Notes: generated by a model not told the origin, from the letters alone. Positions 38,773-48,788 are shown, counted from the first letter of the stretch. The stretch is DNA of 64,000 nt from JAJFUV01 sp964384215 (GCA_964384215.1 CAYLLB010000005.1:62001-126000); one strand, 5' to 3'. Numbers and translations are program-made.

Positions 38773-40155
38773 TCAGGCCATTTTGCGGCGTTTCCACCGC
38801 AAATAGAACGGGATTCCAGCCACAATGAACGTCAGGCCGAGCAGCGACTCGCGAGGTGACTTGATTAAAGTTGACAAAACCAAGCCTGCCGCCATAAGCA
38901 CGAACAGGGCCGGCAGTACCGGAAAACCGGGCGTGCGGTAAGGACGGGGGATTTCGGGCCTCTTACGGCGCAGAACGATCACCGAAGCCGCGGTCATGCC
39001 GTACAGAATCCAATTGGCGAAAATCACGTAAGTGAACAACTGCTCATAACGTCCGCTCAACACGAGCAAGGCGCTCCAACCGCTCATCAGAAGGATCGAA
39101 ACAGAGGGGGAATGATACGCGGGATGGACTTTGCCGGCCGCCTTGAAGAACAGCCCGTCGCGCGCCATCGCGTAGGGCACGCGCGCGCCGGAGAGGATCG
39201 AGCCGTTCAGGGCCGCGAAAATCGAGATCATGGCGGCGACGCTCACGGCCGCTGCGCCGGGAGCGCCCAGAATACGCGCCATCATAGCGGCGGCGACGCG
39301 GTTGGTGCCGGCCACCTCGCCCGGCGAAAGGATCCGGAAATAGGCCAGATTCGTGGCCAGATAAAGCGCTACGACGACGACCGTCCCCACGATAAGGCTT
39401 GGCGGCAGGTTGCGCTGGGGATCTCGCACCTCACCGGACACCATGGTCAGGTTGTTCCACCCGTCATAGGCCCACAATGCGGCCACCAGGGCGGCGAAGA
39501 ATCCGGCCCATCCTCCTGTAGCCGCCACCGCGCCGCTCGCCGCCGCTCGCTGGGGAAGGGGCGCCAGCAAGCCCACTCCGATGGTGCCCGCGATCAGCGC
39601 TACTTTCACGATTGTGACGGTAATCTGGAGCCCCGATCCGACCTTTAAGCCGAAGTAATTGACCAGCCCCAGCAACAGGATCACGACGATGGCCAGCAAT
39701 TGACCATAGCGGATTTCCAACGGCCCGCCTTCCGGCCCGATGGGCAGCGGTACCGCGCAGAGGACTCCTTCGAGCGACGGACGGAAATTCGCCAGATAAT
39801 AGAAAAACGCCGTGGCAAGCGTAGCCACGGAGCCGCTTTTGGCCACCCACATCTGCGTCCAGCCGTATACGAATCCCCAAAACGGCCCGTAAGCCTCCCG
39901 CAGATAGATGTACTCTCCGCCGGCTTCAGGCATGGCGGTCGAGAGTTCGGCATAGGCGAGGGCTCCGGCAAGCGCGAGCAGGCCGCCGGCGATCCACACG
40001 GCGAAGACCATGACGGGCGTCCCGACCTGCTTGATCATGGCGGTAGGGACCAGGAAGATGCCGCTCCCGATGATGGTTCCTACCACGATGGATGAAGCGC
40101 CCCACAAACCGAGTTCGCGCCGCAGTCCCTCGCCAGGCTCGCGCGACTCACTCAC
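38773..40155 (-). CDS. APC-family amino acid permease
   Basis: Secondary transporter of amino acids or polyamines, 460 residues, about 12 membrane spans. The family signature VVGTIIGSGIFLVP stands in TM1, with PEAGGEYIYLREAYGP after TM2 and NGSILSGARVPYAMARDGLFF in the TM8-9 region, as in LAT/AGT-type permeases. The start GTG 40155 has GGAGAAGG about 7 nt upstream and overlaps the end of the SSS transporter by 8 bp (GTGAGTGA), implying coupled translation. Confidence 0.9.
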   Translation of the reverse strand: MSESREPGEGLRRELGLWGASSIVVGTIIGSGIFLVPTAMIKQVGTPVMVFAVWIAGGLLALAGALAYAELSTAMPEAGGEYIYLREAYGPFWGFVYGWTQMWVAKSGSVATLATAFFYYLANFRPSLEGVLCAVPLPIGPEGGPLEIRYGQLLAIVVILLLGLVNYFGLKVGSGLQITVTIVKVALIAGTIGVGLLAPLPQRAAASGAVAATGGWAGFFAALVAALWAYDGWNNLTMVSGEVRDPQRNLPPSLIVGTVVVVALYLATNLAYFRILSPGEVAGTNRVAAAMMARILGAPGAAAVSVAAMISIFAALNGSILSGARVPYAMARDGLFFKAAGKVHPAYHSPSVSILLMSGWSALLVLSGRYEQLFTYVIFANWILYGMTAASVIVLRRKRPEIPRPYRTPGFPVLPALFVLMAAGLVLSTLIKSPRESLLGLTFIVAGIPFYLRWKRRKMA

Positions 40156-41602
40156 TGCACCTTCTCCATACGAAGCTCGCTGCGAAACCCGTGGACCATG
40201 TGACCAGCGTTCCAATCAGCACGTACCAGGTCCAGGCGATGGAGGTTTCCAGCTTCACGTAAAGCATGACGAATAGCCCCGCCACCATACCGGTCATGGC
40301 CGCGGCCTCGCCCACTCGCCGGGTGAGCAAACCTAACAGGAACACGCCGAGCAGCGAGCCGTAAAGGACACTGGAGATGGAAAGACCGGCCTCCAGCACC
40401 GAACCCCAGCGCCGGGCCAGTAGTCCGATGCAGAACAGCACGGCACCCCAGCCGACAGTCGTCCAACGCGCCCATTTCAAGAACTGGGATTCGGTCCGCT
40501 GCAACCCGCGCGCGGTCACAAGTGGACGCAGGAAATCCATGATCGTGGTGGAAGCCAGCGAATTGAGTGCCGCACTCAAGTTCGACATGGCGGCCGCCAG
40601 GATAGCCGCGATAACCAACCCTGCCACGCCCGGGGGCAGGTATCGCCAGATGAATTCCGGATAGATGCGGTCGGGCGGTTGCGGCGCGGCGTGCCGGGTG
40701 AGCCCGTAATGGACGTAAAGCATCACCCCGATCACCAGGAACAGCGTGAATTGGAAGAGAATCACCACCCAGCTGGCCAGCAGCGCCGCGCGGCTCTCGC
40801 CCTGGCTACGCGCGGCTAGCAGCCGCTGCACCATGAGCTGCTCGGTGCCGTGGCTCGCCGTGGTGAGGAAGCAGCCGCCCAAAACCCCGGCCCAGAACGA
40901 ATAGGTGCGCGAGAAGAATTCGGCGGTCATTTCGAGGCGGAAATCGAACACCTGAAACTTGCCGGCCGCCGAGGCGATGCCGGCCACCGTGGCCCATCCC
41001 CCTGGGATTGTCGCCAGGATGGCGAAGCAGCTCACGATGGCGCCGGCGATATACAGGAACATCTGCACAACGTCGGTCCAGATTACGGCCGTCATTCCGC
41101 CTTCAAACGTGTAGAAGAGCGTCAGGCAGACGATCAGGGCGATGGAGGCGGTTTCGCCGGTGCCCAGGATGATGGAAATGACGATGGAAATGGCGAACAC
41201 GCGCACGCCCTCGGCCAACGCCCGCAAGAGCAGAAAAGTCCCGGCGGTGAGTTTGCGAATCCGGTCGCCGAAGCGAATCCGCATCAACTCATAAGCCGTG
41301 TACATCTCACCGCGGAAGTAGTGCGGCAGGAAGAGCCACGAAACCACCAGGCGCGCCAGCAGATAACCGAATACGACCTGAAGGAATCCGAAATTCCCGC
41401 TAAAAGCCAGAGCCGGCGTGCCGATCACCGTGAGGGTGCTGGTTTCCGCCGAGACAATGGAGAACGCGATGGCCCACCAGGGCGCGCTTCGCCCCCCGAG
41501 GAAGAAGTCGCGGAGATTATGCTGCGAGCGGCCGAACCGGGCACCGAACCAGGTGATTCCCGCCAGGTAGAGCACGACGACCGCCAAGTCCACAAATCGC
41601 AT
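40148..41602 (-). CDS. Sodium:solute symporter (SSS family)
   Basis: 484 residues, about 13 membrane spans. Typical segments include DFFLGGRSAPWWAIAFSIVSAETSTLT and GMTAVIWTDVVQMFLYIAGAIV. SASHGTEQ-like sequence occurs as TTASHGTEQLMVQRLLAAR, and AAAMSNLSAALNSLASTTIMDF carries the Na2-site serines. Members move sugars, sialic acid, proline or acids; the substrate is open. ATG 41602 was chosen over GTG 41623. A TAGAAT box ends 11 nt upstream, with no Shine-Dalgarno. Confidence 0.9.
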   Translation of the reverse strand: MRFVDLAVVVLYLAGITWFGARFGRSQHNLRDFFLGGRSAPWWAIAFSIVSAETSTLTVIGTPALAFSGNFGFLQVVFGYLLARLVVSWLFLPHYFRGEMYTAYELMRIRFGDRIRKLTAGTFLLLRALAEGVRVFAISIVISIILGTGETASIALIVCLTLFYTFEGGMTAVIWTDVVQMFLYIAGAIVSCFAILATIPGGWATVAGIASAAGKFQVFDFRLEMTAEFFSRTYSFWAGVLGGCFLTTASHGTEQLMVQRLLAARSQGESRAALLASWVVILFQFTLFLVIGVMLYVHYGLTRHAAPQPPDRIYPEFIWRYLPPGVAGLVIAAILAAAMSNLSAALNSLASTTIMDFLRPLVTARGLQRTESQFLKWARWTTVGWGAVLFCIGLLARRWGSVLEAGLSISSVLYGSLLGVFLLGLLTRRVGEAAAMTGMVAGLFVMLYVKLETSIAWTWYVLIGTLVTWSTGFAASFVWRRCSE

Positions 41603-41613
41603 AGGAAAAGGGG

Positions 41614-41619
41614 ATTCTA
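41614..41619 (-). promoter_or_regulatory. -10-like box (TAGAAT) before SSS transporter
   Basis: TAGAAT on the reverse strand, 11 nt before the ATG; predicted transcript leader would be only about 4 nt. Confidence 0.35.
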
Positions 41620-41717
41620 GCACAGGCGGCAGAGCACGAACCGGCCCCTGCGCGCGGGAACTTGCGTTTCGCCGGCGGCGTCTAAAAGGCCAGCGGAGGA
41701 GGAGTTCGGAAAGGCCC

Positions 41718-41747
41718 TTGCACCGCTTGCTTTAATTCAGATATACT
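41718..41747 (+). promoter_or_regulatory. Sigma-70-type promoter
   Basis: TTGCAC, 18 bp, TATACT. Good match at both boxes, 119 bp before the GTG of the TPR protein gene, giving a leader of about 110 nt. The divergent SSS gene starts 115 bp to the left. Confidence 0.55.
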
Positions 41748-41866
41748 CCGCAATTGCACACCGGGTGAGGCCAGGCGGTGGAACGAGGCTACTTGCCGAA
41801 GTTGCGGCGGCCCGGATTCACCTTGTTTAGGCGTGGCAAGAAAACGCACAGATCAGGAGGCACATA

Positions 41867-43153
41867 GTGCTGGTTCGAACTTGGAAAATTGTAGCGGCGA
41901 ACGCATTGGTGGCGGTGCTCGGCATCGGCACTGCCTGGTGTCAGGCTCCCAAGAAGGAGGTAAAGGATCGGGCCGAGTACGACCTGTTCATGAGCGTCAC
42001 GAAGGAGACCAACGACGCCAAGCGACTGGAGTACTTGAACACCTGGAAAGAGAAGTACCCGGACTCGGCCTTCAAGGAGGAGCGCCTGCAGTACTTCCTG
42101 AACACCTACAAGAATCTGAACAAGGGCGCAAATATGTTGGAAACCGCCAAAGAGATGACTGCGATGGACCCCAAGAACCTGATGGGGCTCTATTGGCAGA
42201 CGGTGCTTACCGTCACTTTGGCGGACACATCTCCCGACGCGTTGGCCGCCGGCGAAAAAGCGGCCAACAGTCTTATCGCCTGCATTGACACCGGCAAGCC
42301 GGCCGGCGCCACCGAGGAAGCGTGGCAGAAGGAAAAGAAGACGCTCGAGAGCGTCGCCCATACCACACTCGGCTGGGTAGCCATGCAGCGCAAGCAAAGC
42401 GAGGCGGCCGAAAAGAGTTTCGCCAAATCTCTGGAATACAACCCCAACAACGCGCAGGTGGCCTATTGGATGGGGGCGACGATTCTGGCGCAACGGAAGG
42501 GTGAACGCCAGGCCGAAGCGCTGTTCTACTTCGCGCGCGCGGCTGCCATGACCGGACCGGGCGCACTGACTGGCCCGGTGAAGCAAACGGCCGAACAGTA
42601 TTTCACGAAGCTCTACACGACCTATCACGGCGACGCTTCGGGCATCGACGAAGTCAAGAATTACGCAGCCGCCAATACTAAACCGGGCCCGGATTTCAAG
42701 CTATTGAGTAAACTGGAGATCCAGAGCCAGAAGGACCAAGAGTTCGCCAAGCAGAATCCGCAGTTGGCTTTGTGGATGCGCGTGAAGACTGAACTGGCGG
42801 CGGCGAACGGCGAGCAGTACTTTGCCGAACACGTCAAGGACACGGCGCTTCCCCCGCTCAAGGGCCGGATCGTTTCGCACAAGCCCGCGAAGTTCCCCAA
42901 GGAGATCGTGGTAGGCATCGAGAAAGCCGACGTTGCGGAAATCACGTTGAAACTCGAGAATCCGCCCAAAGGCGCCGTAAAGGCCGATCCGGGCACCGAG
43001 ATCGAGTTTGAAGGCACGCCGGTTGCTTTCACACGCGAGCCCTTCAACCTGACGGTAGAAGTCGAGCCCGCGAAGCTAAAGGGCTGGCCCGCTCCGCCGC
43101 CTCCTGCCAAGAAGGCCGTAGTCGCCAAGAAGAAGGTCGCCAAGAAGAAGTAG
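41867..43153 (+). CDS. Exported TPR protein with Lys/Ala tail, unknown function
   Basis: 428 residues, GTG start with AGGAGG 7 nt upstream. Signal peptide-like N-terminus (TWKIVAANALVAVLGIGTAWC). Helical TPR-like repeats occupy about 35-270 (e.g. HTTLGWVAMQRKQSEAAEKSFAKSLEYNPNNAQVAYWMG). The end is a beta-rich region (EITLKLENPPKGAVKADPGTEIEFEG) and a tail of Pro then KKAVVAKKKVAKKK, resembling nucleic-acid or polyanion-binding tails. No enzyme motif. Followed by a strong terminator. Confidence 0.8.
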   Translation: MLVRTWKIVAANALVAVLGIGTAWCQAPKKEVKDRAEYDLFMSVTKETNDAKRLEYLNTWKEKYPDSAFKEERLQYFLNTYKNLNKGANMLETAKEMTAMDPKNLMGLYWQTVLTVTLADTSPDALAAGEKAANSLIACIDTGKPAGATEEAWQKEKKTLESVAHTTLGWVAMQRKQSEAAEKSFAKSLEYNPNNAQVAYWMGATILAQRKGERQAEALFYFARAAAMTGPGALTGPVKQTAEQYFTKLYTTYHGDASGIDEVKNYAAANTKPGPDFKLLSKLEIQSQKDQEFAKQNPQLALWMRVKTELAAANGEQYFAEHVKDTALPPLKGRIVSHKPAKFPKEIVVGIEKADVAEITLKLENPPKGAVKADPGTEIEFEGTPVAFTREPFNLTVEVEPAKLKGWPAPPPPAKKAVVAKKKVAKKK

Positions 43154-43178
43154 CCGCCTGGGCGGCTTGCCACGCTCA

Positions 43179-43226
43179 AAGCCCGCTACAGGGACGAGTC
43201 AAACGTCCCGGCGGGCTTTTCTGTTT
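43179..43226 (+). terminator. Rho-independent terminator
   Basis: Long composite stem: outer AAGCCCGC / GCGGGCTT and inner GGGACG / CGTCCC, followed by TTTTCTGTTTT. Ends the TPR gene and lies between it and the convergent nuclease gene. Confidence 0.85.
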
Positions 43227-43246
43227 TCAGAAGGAGCGCACCTCGC

Positions 43247-43732
43247 CTACATCTTGTAACGGCCGAGATCCTCGTCGTTGAGGTTTTCGAGCCAGCGGCG
43301 CAATTCCTCGCTCGTGACCTTGTCAGAGGCCGAACCGGTGGCCTTGGATGTCTTCAGGACCGTCTCTTCGACGTAGATGGGGCAATCCAGGCGCAGGGCG
43401 AGAGCCAAGGCATCGCTGGGGCGCGAATCGATGCTGATGAGTTCCCCATTGCGCTCCAGCCAGATCAAAGCGTAAAAAGTGTCGTCCTTCAGTTCGTTGA
43501 CGACTACCTTCCGCACTCCTGTTTCGAGGCCCATCAAAAGGTTCTTGATGAGATCGTGCGTCATGGGCCTCGGCGTCGAAACCTTCTCGATCTCGAGCGC
43601 GATGGCGTTGGCCTCGAACACGCCGACCCAGATGGGGAGGATGGTGCTGCCGTTGACGTCCTTGAGGATGACAATCGGCATATTAGTAACCGGGTCCATC
43701 ATAAGGCCCCGGATTTTCATTTCGATTTCCAT
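43247..43732 (-). CDS. Bifunctional nuclease family protein (DUF151)
   Basis: 161 residues. DUF151/BFN fold with DPVTNMPIVILKD, LPIWVGVFEANAIALEIEKV and SIDSRPSDALALALRLDCPIYVEE; an acidic C-terminal helix follows. Plant members degrade RNA and DNA; bacterial roles are unclear. ATG with AGGGA upstream. It lies 17 bp after miaB and is the last gene of an apparent four-gene run. Confidence 0.9.
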   Translation of the reverse strand: MEIEMKIRGLMMDPVTNMPIVILKDVNGSTILPIWVGVFEANAIALEIEKVSTPRPMTHDLIKNLLMGLETGVRKVVVNELKDDTFYALIWLERNGELISIDSRPSDALALALRLDCPIYVEETVLKTSKATGSASDKVTSEELRRWLENLNDEDLGRYKM

Positions 43733-43749
43733 CGCCGTCCCTTATACCA

Positions 43750-45072
43750 TTAGAGCAGATCCACGCTCTCACCAGCCAGTGAGTTGGCTCCCGCCCGGGT
43801 GACCCGTACCCGGGCGTACCCGCCGGGGCGCGGCGAGCCGGCACCAGCCCCGTGGATGAAGTTCAAGACGCGGTTGTCCAGGGTGCGGCCGATCCATTGG
43901 CTGGTGGCCTTATTGTAACCCTCCACCATTACCTCTTCGATCCCGCCCACTAGTTCCGCGTTCCGCCGGATCTGTATGGCGCGCTGCTTCTCCTGCAGCG
44001 TGGTGAGCCGTGCGCCGCTCTCCGCATCCGGCACTTGGCCGTCCAGAGCCAGTGCCGCCGTGTTGGGGCGCGGCGAATACTTGAAGCTGAACATCGAATC
44101 GTATTGGACCAGGTCGACCAGCGAGAGGGTTTCGGCGAAGTCGGCCTCGGTTTCGCCCGGAAAACCCACAATCATGTCGGTGGAGATGGCGATCCGGCGG
44201 CGGGCGTCCTTGATCCAGCCGATGCGCTCGAGATACTCATCGCGGGTGTATTGGCGCCGCATCCGGCCGAGCACGCGCGTGGAACCCGACTGCACGGGCA
44301 GGTGAACGTGGTTCGCCAGCACGGGATTCGCGTCGATGACGTCGACGATGTCCTTTCCAAAATCGCGCGGATGCGACGTGGTGAACCGGACGCGCCGCAG
44401 GCCGGGTGTGCGAGCGACGGCGTCGAGCAGTTCCGCGAAGCCGCTGACGGTCCCCGACGGATCGGCATAGCTGTTCACGTTCTGCCCCAGAAGCTGAATC
44501 TCGGTGCAGCCGCCGTCAGCCAGGCGCGCAGCTTCTTCCAGCACCGAGCGCGCCGTGCGGCTGCGCTCCGGCCCGCGCGTGAACGGCACCACGCAGTAGG
44601 CGCAGTCCTTGCTGCACCCTTCCATGATGGTGATGTAGGCGCGGTGAGGATTGTTCCGGCGAGTGTAAGGCGTCTCGAAGGTCTCTTCGGTACTGGTAGA
44701 GAGCCCGGTGAGGCGATGACCTCCGTTCTCAAGCTGGGTAAGGAGTTCCGGCAGGCGGTTGTAGCTCGCCGACCCGCAAACCAGGCCGACGTAAGGCGCG
44801 CGCTCGAAGATCCGTTCGCCTTCCTGCTGCGCCACGCAGCCCAACACGGCGAACATCCTGCCCTGCCCGCCGTCCCGTTTGAACTGCTGCAGACGGCTGT
44901 AAACCTTTCGCTCAGCCTTATCCCGCACACTGCAGGTGTTGTACACGATCAAATCGGCGTTATCTACCGTGTCTACTTCCTGATAGCCGCGCGCGGCGAG
45001 CACACCGCAGACCTTCTCGGAATCGTGCACATTCATCTGGCAGCCGAAGGTCTCGATGTAGAAAGTCCGCAT
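43750..45072 (-). CDS. miaB: tRNA-2-methylthio-N6-dimethylallyladenosine synthase
   Basis: Radical SAM methylthiotransferase acting on A37 of tRNA. 440 residues. The N-terminal cluster cysteines are Cys11 (FGCQMN), Cys47 (NTCSVRDKAERKV) and Cys79 (LGCVAQQEGE); the radical SAM motif is Cys153-x3-Cys157-x2-Cys160 (GCSKDCAYCVVPF). A C-terminal TRAM domain (NRVLNFIHGAG...) completes the enzyme. A perfect TATAAT stands 14 nt before ATG. It also lies 39 bp after marC on the same strand, so read-through transcription is possible. Confidence 0.96.
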   Translation of the reverse strand: MRTFYIETFGCQMNVHDSEKVCGVLAARGYQEVDTVDNADLIVYNTCSVRDKAERKVYSRLQQFKRDGGQGRMFAVLGCVAQQEGERIFERAPYVGLVCGSASYNRLPELLTQLENGGHRLTGLSTSTEETFETPYTRRNNPHRAYITIMEGCSKDCAYCVVPFTRGPERSRTARSVLEEAARLADGGCTEIQLLGQNVNSYADPSGTVSGFAELLDAVARTPGLRRVRFTTSHPRDFGKDIVDVIDANPVLANHVHLPVQSGSTRVLGRMRRQYTRDEYLERIGWIKDARRRIAISTDMIVGFPGETEADFAETLSLVDLVQYDSMFSFKYSPRPNTAALALDGQVPDAESGARLTTLQEKQRAIQIRRNAELVGGIEEVMVEGYNKATSQWIGRTLDNRVLNFIHGAGAGSPRPGGYARVRVTRAGANSLAGESVDLL

Positions 45073-45086
45073 GGAGGGTTTCTTTC

Positions 45087-45092
45087 ATTATA
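45087..45092 (-). promoter_or_regulatory. -10 box (TATAAT) before miaB
   Basis: Consensus TATAAT 14 nt before the miaB start on the reverse strand; TAGGTA at the -35 position is weak. The 12-bp palindrome GGGAGGCCTCCC (45098-45109) lies in the spacer. Confidence 0.5.
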
Positions 45093-45111
45093 AATCGGGA
45101 GGCCTCCCTAC

Positions 45112-45762
45112 CTAGTGCCCGGGCACGACTCCGACGTCGGCAAGGCCGTTCAGGACAAACTGCACCGCGATGGCCACCAACACGAGTCCCATCAGGCGCG
45201 TCATCACGCGGATGCCGATCTCCCCGAGCAAACCGCGCACGCGGTTCGCTCCCGCCAGGATGTAATACGATGCCAGGGAAGTTATCGCGATAGCTGCGAA
45301 CACAGGAATCGCCTGCCACCAAACCCTCGACTGGCCCATCAGAACCATGACCGCGGAGATGGCGCCCGGACCGGCCAGCATGGGGATGCCGATCGGGGAA
45401 ATGCCCACCTCTTCCTTTTCTCGCCCCGCAGCACGTTCTTCAGGCGATTCTTGGGTCTCCGAGCGCCGCGCCTGAAGCATATCGAACGCTACGATGGCCA
45501 GTAGCAGACCCCCGGCGATCTTGAAGGCCGGCAGCGTGATGCCAAACACTTTGAAAATCAAGCTGCCCATGGCCGCGAATGCTGTGAGAACGATGAAGCA
45601 GGTCCAGGACGCCTGCCTAGCCATGCGGACACGTTTGGCGGGACTGTCCATCTCGGTCGTCACCAGGAAAGCGGGGATCGTGCCAAAAGGGTCGACGATG
45701 AAGAAGACCGAGCTTATTGTGACGAGAGAGAATTCGAGAACCGCTCTCAGTTCGGCATTCAT
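45112..45762 (-). CDS. MarC-family integral membrane protein
   Basis: 216 residues, six membrane spans. Family hallmarks are FFIVDPFGTIPAFLVTT near the N-terminus and GIPMLAGPGAISAVMVLM in the middle. Function is unsettled despite the multiple-antibiotic-resistance name; the fold is related to small-solute exporters. A charged loop (QARRSETQESPEERAAGREKEE) separates the halves. It follows the DUF5107 gene by 14 bp and precedes miaB. Confidence 0.92.
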   Translation of the reverse strand: MNAELRAVLEFSLVTISSVFFIVDPFGTIPAFLVTTEMDSPAKRVRMARQASWTCFIVLTAFAAMGSLIFKVFGITLPAFKIAGGLLLAIVAFDMLQARRSETQESPEERAAGREKEEVGISPIGIPMLAGPGAISAVMVLMGQSRVWWQAIPVFAAIAITSLASYYILAGANRVRGLLGEIGIRVMTRLMGLVLVAIAVQFVLNGLADVGVVPGH

Positions 45763-45776
45763 GTAACTTTGCCCGC

Positions 45777-48700
45777 TTAGTGGCGGCGCCGCCTTTGCTG
45801 GCCTCGCACCAGATCGCTCAATTCCCGCAGCGCTTCGAGTGCTGGCTGCGCGGCAAGCCGGGCTTCTTTCCATTGTGCGACGGAGGCGCGCGTCGCGCGT
45901 GTTTTGCGGCCGGTTTCGACTCGCGCCCAGGCTTCGCCGGCCTTCACCGGATTGCCTGCGCCCTCTTGGCAGAGCATCTCCAGGACATCCTGCAGCCGGT
46001 AGTCGGGATTGTGCGGCTTGCCGGTGCCAAGCCGTTCGGGATACTCTCGCGAACCCGCTATCCACTGGAGCGCCCGCGCCCAGTCTCCTTTCTTCATCTC
46101 CTCCAGCGCCAGGGCAAGCTGGCACTGCACGAACAGGCTGTGCACATCGCTCTGCCCCTCGGCAGGCAGAATGGTTGCGGTTTCAAGCTGCGTGTAACAC
46201 TCCTGGAAGCGGCCCGCATTCAAGTACGTCCGCGCGAGCAAGACGCGGATCCGGTCTTCTTTCGGGAACAGCTTCGCGGCTTCGCGCGCCACTTCAAGAG
46301 CCTTGTCATGCATTCCGCGCGAGCCGCAGTAGCTCGCCAAATGGTACCAGTTACGCCAGTCTCCCTTACCGGCTGCGCGCGCCCGCTCGTAATCCGCCAT
46401 GGCCCTGGCGGGGTTGGACTGCCGCTCCAGATACGCGCGGCTGACGTAAGCCGGCGCGTAGTCCGCGCCGTCGCCGAAGGCCTCGAATTCCTTCAGCGCG
46501 TCTTCAGAACGGTGCAGCCCCCAATACACCAGGCCAAGGTAGTACCGGGCTTTCCAGCCGTCCGGTTGCTCGCGCGCGGCCCACTGGAAGACCGGGATGG
46601 ACTCTTCACGGAATGGGAACACCAGATAGGGAGAGAGCGATGAAGCCTGCTTCAGGAGTTCCCTACTCCGCGCGGGAGACTTTTCACGCAACAGATAGGC
46701 CTGCCAATAGCGCACGGTAGCCTGTTCGGGAGCGGCATCCAGCACCTTCACGGCGTCGGCCTCGCGGCCCAGGTTGGCGTAGTAGACGGCGATTTCCAGG
46801 TACGTCTCGTGCGGGAGTTCGTTATGGATCAGCGACTTGAATTCGGCCAGATCGGCCGCGGCGTTCGAGAGCAGGTACTTCTCGAAGCGCGCCTGATGAT
46901 TCAGCGGATCGATCTCCAGGATCTTGTCGAGCGTTTGCCGGGCTTCGGCAGTCTTCCCGGCGACGCGATAGGCCGTGGCCAGCACCTGAAGCGTGTGAAT
47001 GTTATTGACATCGTAAGTCAGCGACCGGTTCAGGTAGGCCAGCGCCCGCTCCATGTTACTCTCCATTAAGTAAATGAAGCCCAGTTCGCTGTAAGCGCCG
47101 GCGCGAAACTTCATGCTACGCGCCGCCCAGCCGAGGGTTTCCTTCGCGTCGACCAGGTTGCCAAGGCGCCGCGAGATGATGCCGTAGATGAAATTGGCGT
47201 CCGGATCGTACATCACGTAGTCCAGCGCCTTGCGGGCGTATTCGAGGGCCGTGGCGTACTCAGCGCGGCGGCAATAAAGCTCAGCCGTGCGGGTGAGAGC
47301 GCGCATGTGTAACGGCTCGCGTTTGAGGCACGCCAGGTACTTCTCCAGCGCCGCGTCATAATCGCGGGCTTTCTCGTCACGCTCGGCGCTTTGGTAAAGG
47401 CCTTCGAGCGTGGACTCATCGTAATTGCGGAAGGTCAGCGGGCGGCCGAGCAGTCCATCCTTCGGATCGTCGGTGTAGCTGAGCTTATCGCCGATTTCGA
47501 TGCGCAGATCTCCCTTTGCCACCGTGAGCGGAACGCGCTTTTCATACACGTCCATTGGGCCGAGCGCCACGCGGTCGCGAAAAACTTCCCTACCCCGGTC
47601 GCGCACGATCAGCGTCTCGTCGACGCGCTGCAGGGCGCAGAAACTGACCACCGTCTCCCGGCCTTCGGAGCGCACGTTCAACGCGCCGTAAGGGGTTGCT
47701 TTCACCATGGGCCCGATCTTCTTGTATGGGAAGTACAGCTCGCGCCACTGGTCCGTGGTATAGGGTGCGAAGAATTCGTGGTCATTCTGATCCAGCAGGC
47801 GTCCGTTCTGCGGTTCGAAATAAGGACCGTCGCTGTCCGTGAGCAGGTTCTCCCAGATGGCACCGGAGCGAGCCAGGTCCCAGCGGAAGAACTTCTGTCC
47901 CGGCACCTCCTCGTGCACGGCCCAGTGACCGAAGCCGAACTGCGACTTGTGCCAATAGGCACCGGAGAACTCGCTCAACTTGCCGTAGATGAAGAAGCTG
48001 CCCTCGTCGGAATCGTTGTGGTCCGTATACCGGGCGAGGTTACGACCATCGGCGGTGATGGGCCAAGGCCGGCTAGGCACGGCGTAGTTGTGGCCGATGT
48101 GCATCGTGCCGGGGAAAATGAACTCCAGGTCGTCCGAGATCCGGTTGGCGGCATTCATCCACACGTAATAGGACTGGTTGAGCGGCTGCGGGTTGTACCA
48201 CAGCGACTGCGTTTCGATGTAAGCCTTGTCGGGGCGGATGGTGAACTTCACGCGCCAGTTCGTGCGCGAGGGCAGGTCCATGTTCCCGACGATGCAGCTC
48301 ACGCTGCCGTCCGCGTTCTTCCGGATCATGTAGTCAACCGGAGTGGCGGTCGCGGGGGTGTGTCCGACGATGCCGAAGTTGAGTTCGATCCCCCCTGAAG
48401 TCCAAGGGCCGCGCAGCGCGATGTCCCGGAACTTGCGCACGTGGTTGAGGTAGATGAACTCCTTGCCGGTGCTCTTTTCGATGGCGCCGATGAGCTTGCC
48501 ACCCTCATCGGGCATGATGAGCACCTTGATGTATTTGTTCTCCATCACGATGACGTTCCAGCTCCGGTCGACGGCCGTGTAGCTCAGGGTATCGAAGGAG
48601 AAGTAAGGATAGAGCCGCTGGCCGCGTCCCCATATGCTGGAACGCGTCATGATCGGTGACGGGTCGGGACCCGAGAACGGGTAGGTCTTGAAGACCTGGT

Positions 48701-48788
48701 TTTCTTCCCTCACACTGGCTGGCTGGGCGCACAAGCCTGCCGCTGAAACGAGCAGAATAGGAATCAAGATCACACTGGAGCTTCTCAC
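45777..48788 (-). CDS. Exported DUF5107 protein with TPR repeats
   Basis: 1003 residues. GTG 48788 was chosen because GGGAGGA lies 7-8 nt upstream and the product then begins with a signal peptide (RSSSVILIPILLVSAAGLCAQ); longer in-frame starts exist. Residues about 60-400 form a DUF5107 domain, a galactose-mutarotase-like beta fold (MPDEGGKLIGAIEKSTGKEFIYLNH, FIFPGTMHIGHNY). From about 460 to the end there are at least ten TPR-like repeats, and the last residues are QQRRRRH. DUF5107 proteins are associated with carbohydrate use; activity unproven. Confidence 0.85.
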   Translation of the reverse strand: MRSSSVILIPILLVSAAGLCAQPASVREENQVFKTYPFSGPDPSPIMTRSSIWGRGQRLYPYFSFDTLSYTAVDRSWNVIVMENKYIKVLIMPDEGGKLIGAIEKSTGKEFIYLNHVRKFRDIALRGPWTSGGIELNFGIVGHTPATATPVDYMIRKNADGSVSCIVGNMDLPSRTNWRVKFTIRPDKAYIETQSLWYNPQPLNQSYYVWMNAANRISDDLEFIFPGTMHIGHNYAVPSRPWPITADGRNLARYTDHNDSDEGSFFIYGKLSEFSGAYWHKSQFGFGHWAVHEEVPGQKFFRWDLARSGAIWENLLTDSDGPYFEPQNGRLLDQNDHEFFAPYTTDQWRELYFPYKKIGPMVKATPYGALNVRSEGRETVVSFCALQRVDETLIVRDRGREVFRDRVALGPMDVYEKRVPLTVAKGDLRIEIGDKLSYTDDPKDGLLGRPLTFRNYDESTLEGLYQSAERDEKARDYDAALEKYLACLKREPLHMRALTRTAELYCRRAEYATALEYARKALDYVMYDPDANFIYGIISRRLGNLVDAKETLGWAARSMKFRAGAYSELGFIYLMESNMERALAYLNRSLTYDVNNIHTLQVLATAYRVAGKTAEARQTLDKILEIDPLNHQARFEKYLLSNAAADLAEFKSLIHNELPHETYLEIAVYYANLGREADAVKVLDAAPEQATVRYWQAYLLREKSPARSRELLKQASSLSPYLVFPFREESIPVFQWAAREQPDGWKARYYLGLVYWGLHRSEDALKEFEAFGDGADYAPAYVSRAYLERQSNPARAMADYERARAAGKGDWRNWYHLASYCGSRGMHDKALEVAREAAKLFPKEDRIRVLLARTYLNAGRFQECYTQLETATILPAEGQSDVHSLFVQCQLALALEEMKKGDWARALQWIAGSREYPERLGTGKPHNPDYRLQDVLEMLCQEGAGNPVKAGEAWARVETGRKTRATRASVAQWKEARLAAQPALEALRELSDLVRGQQRRRRH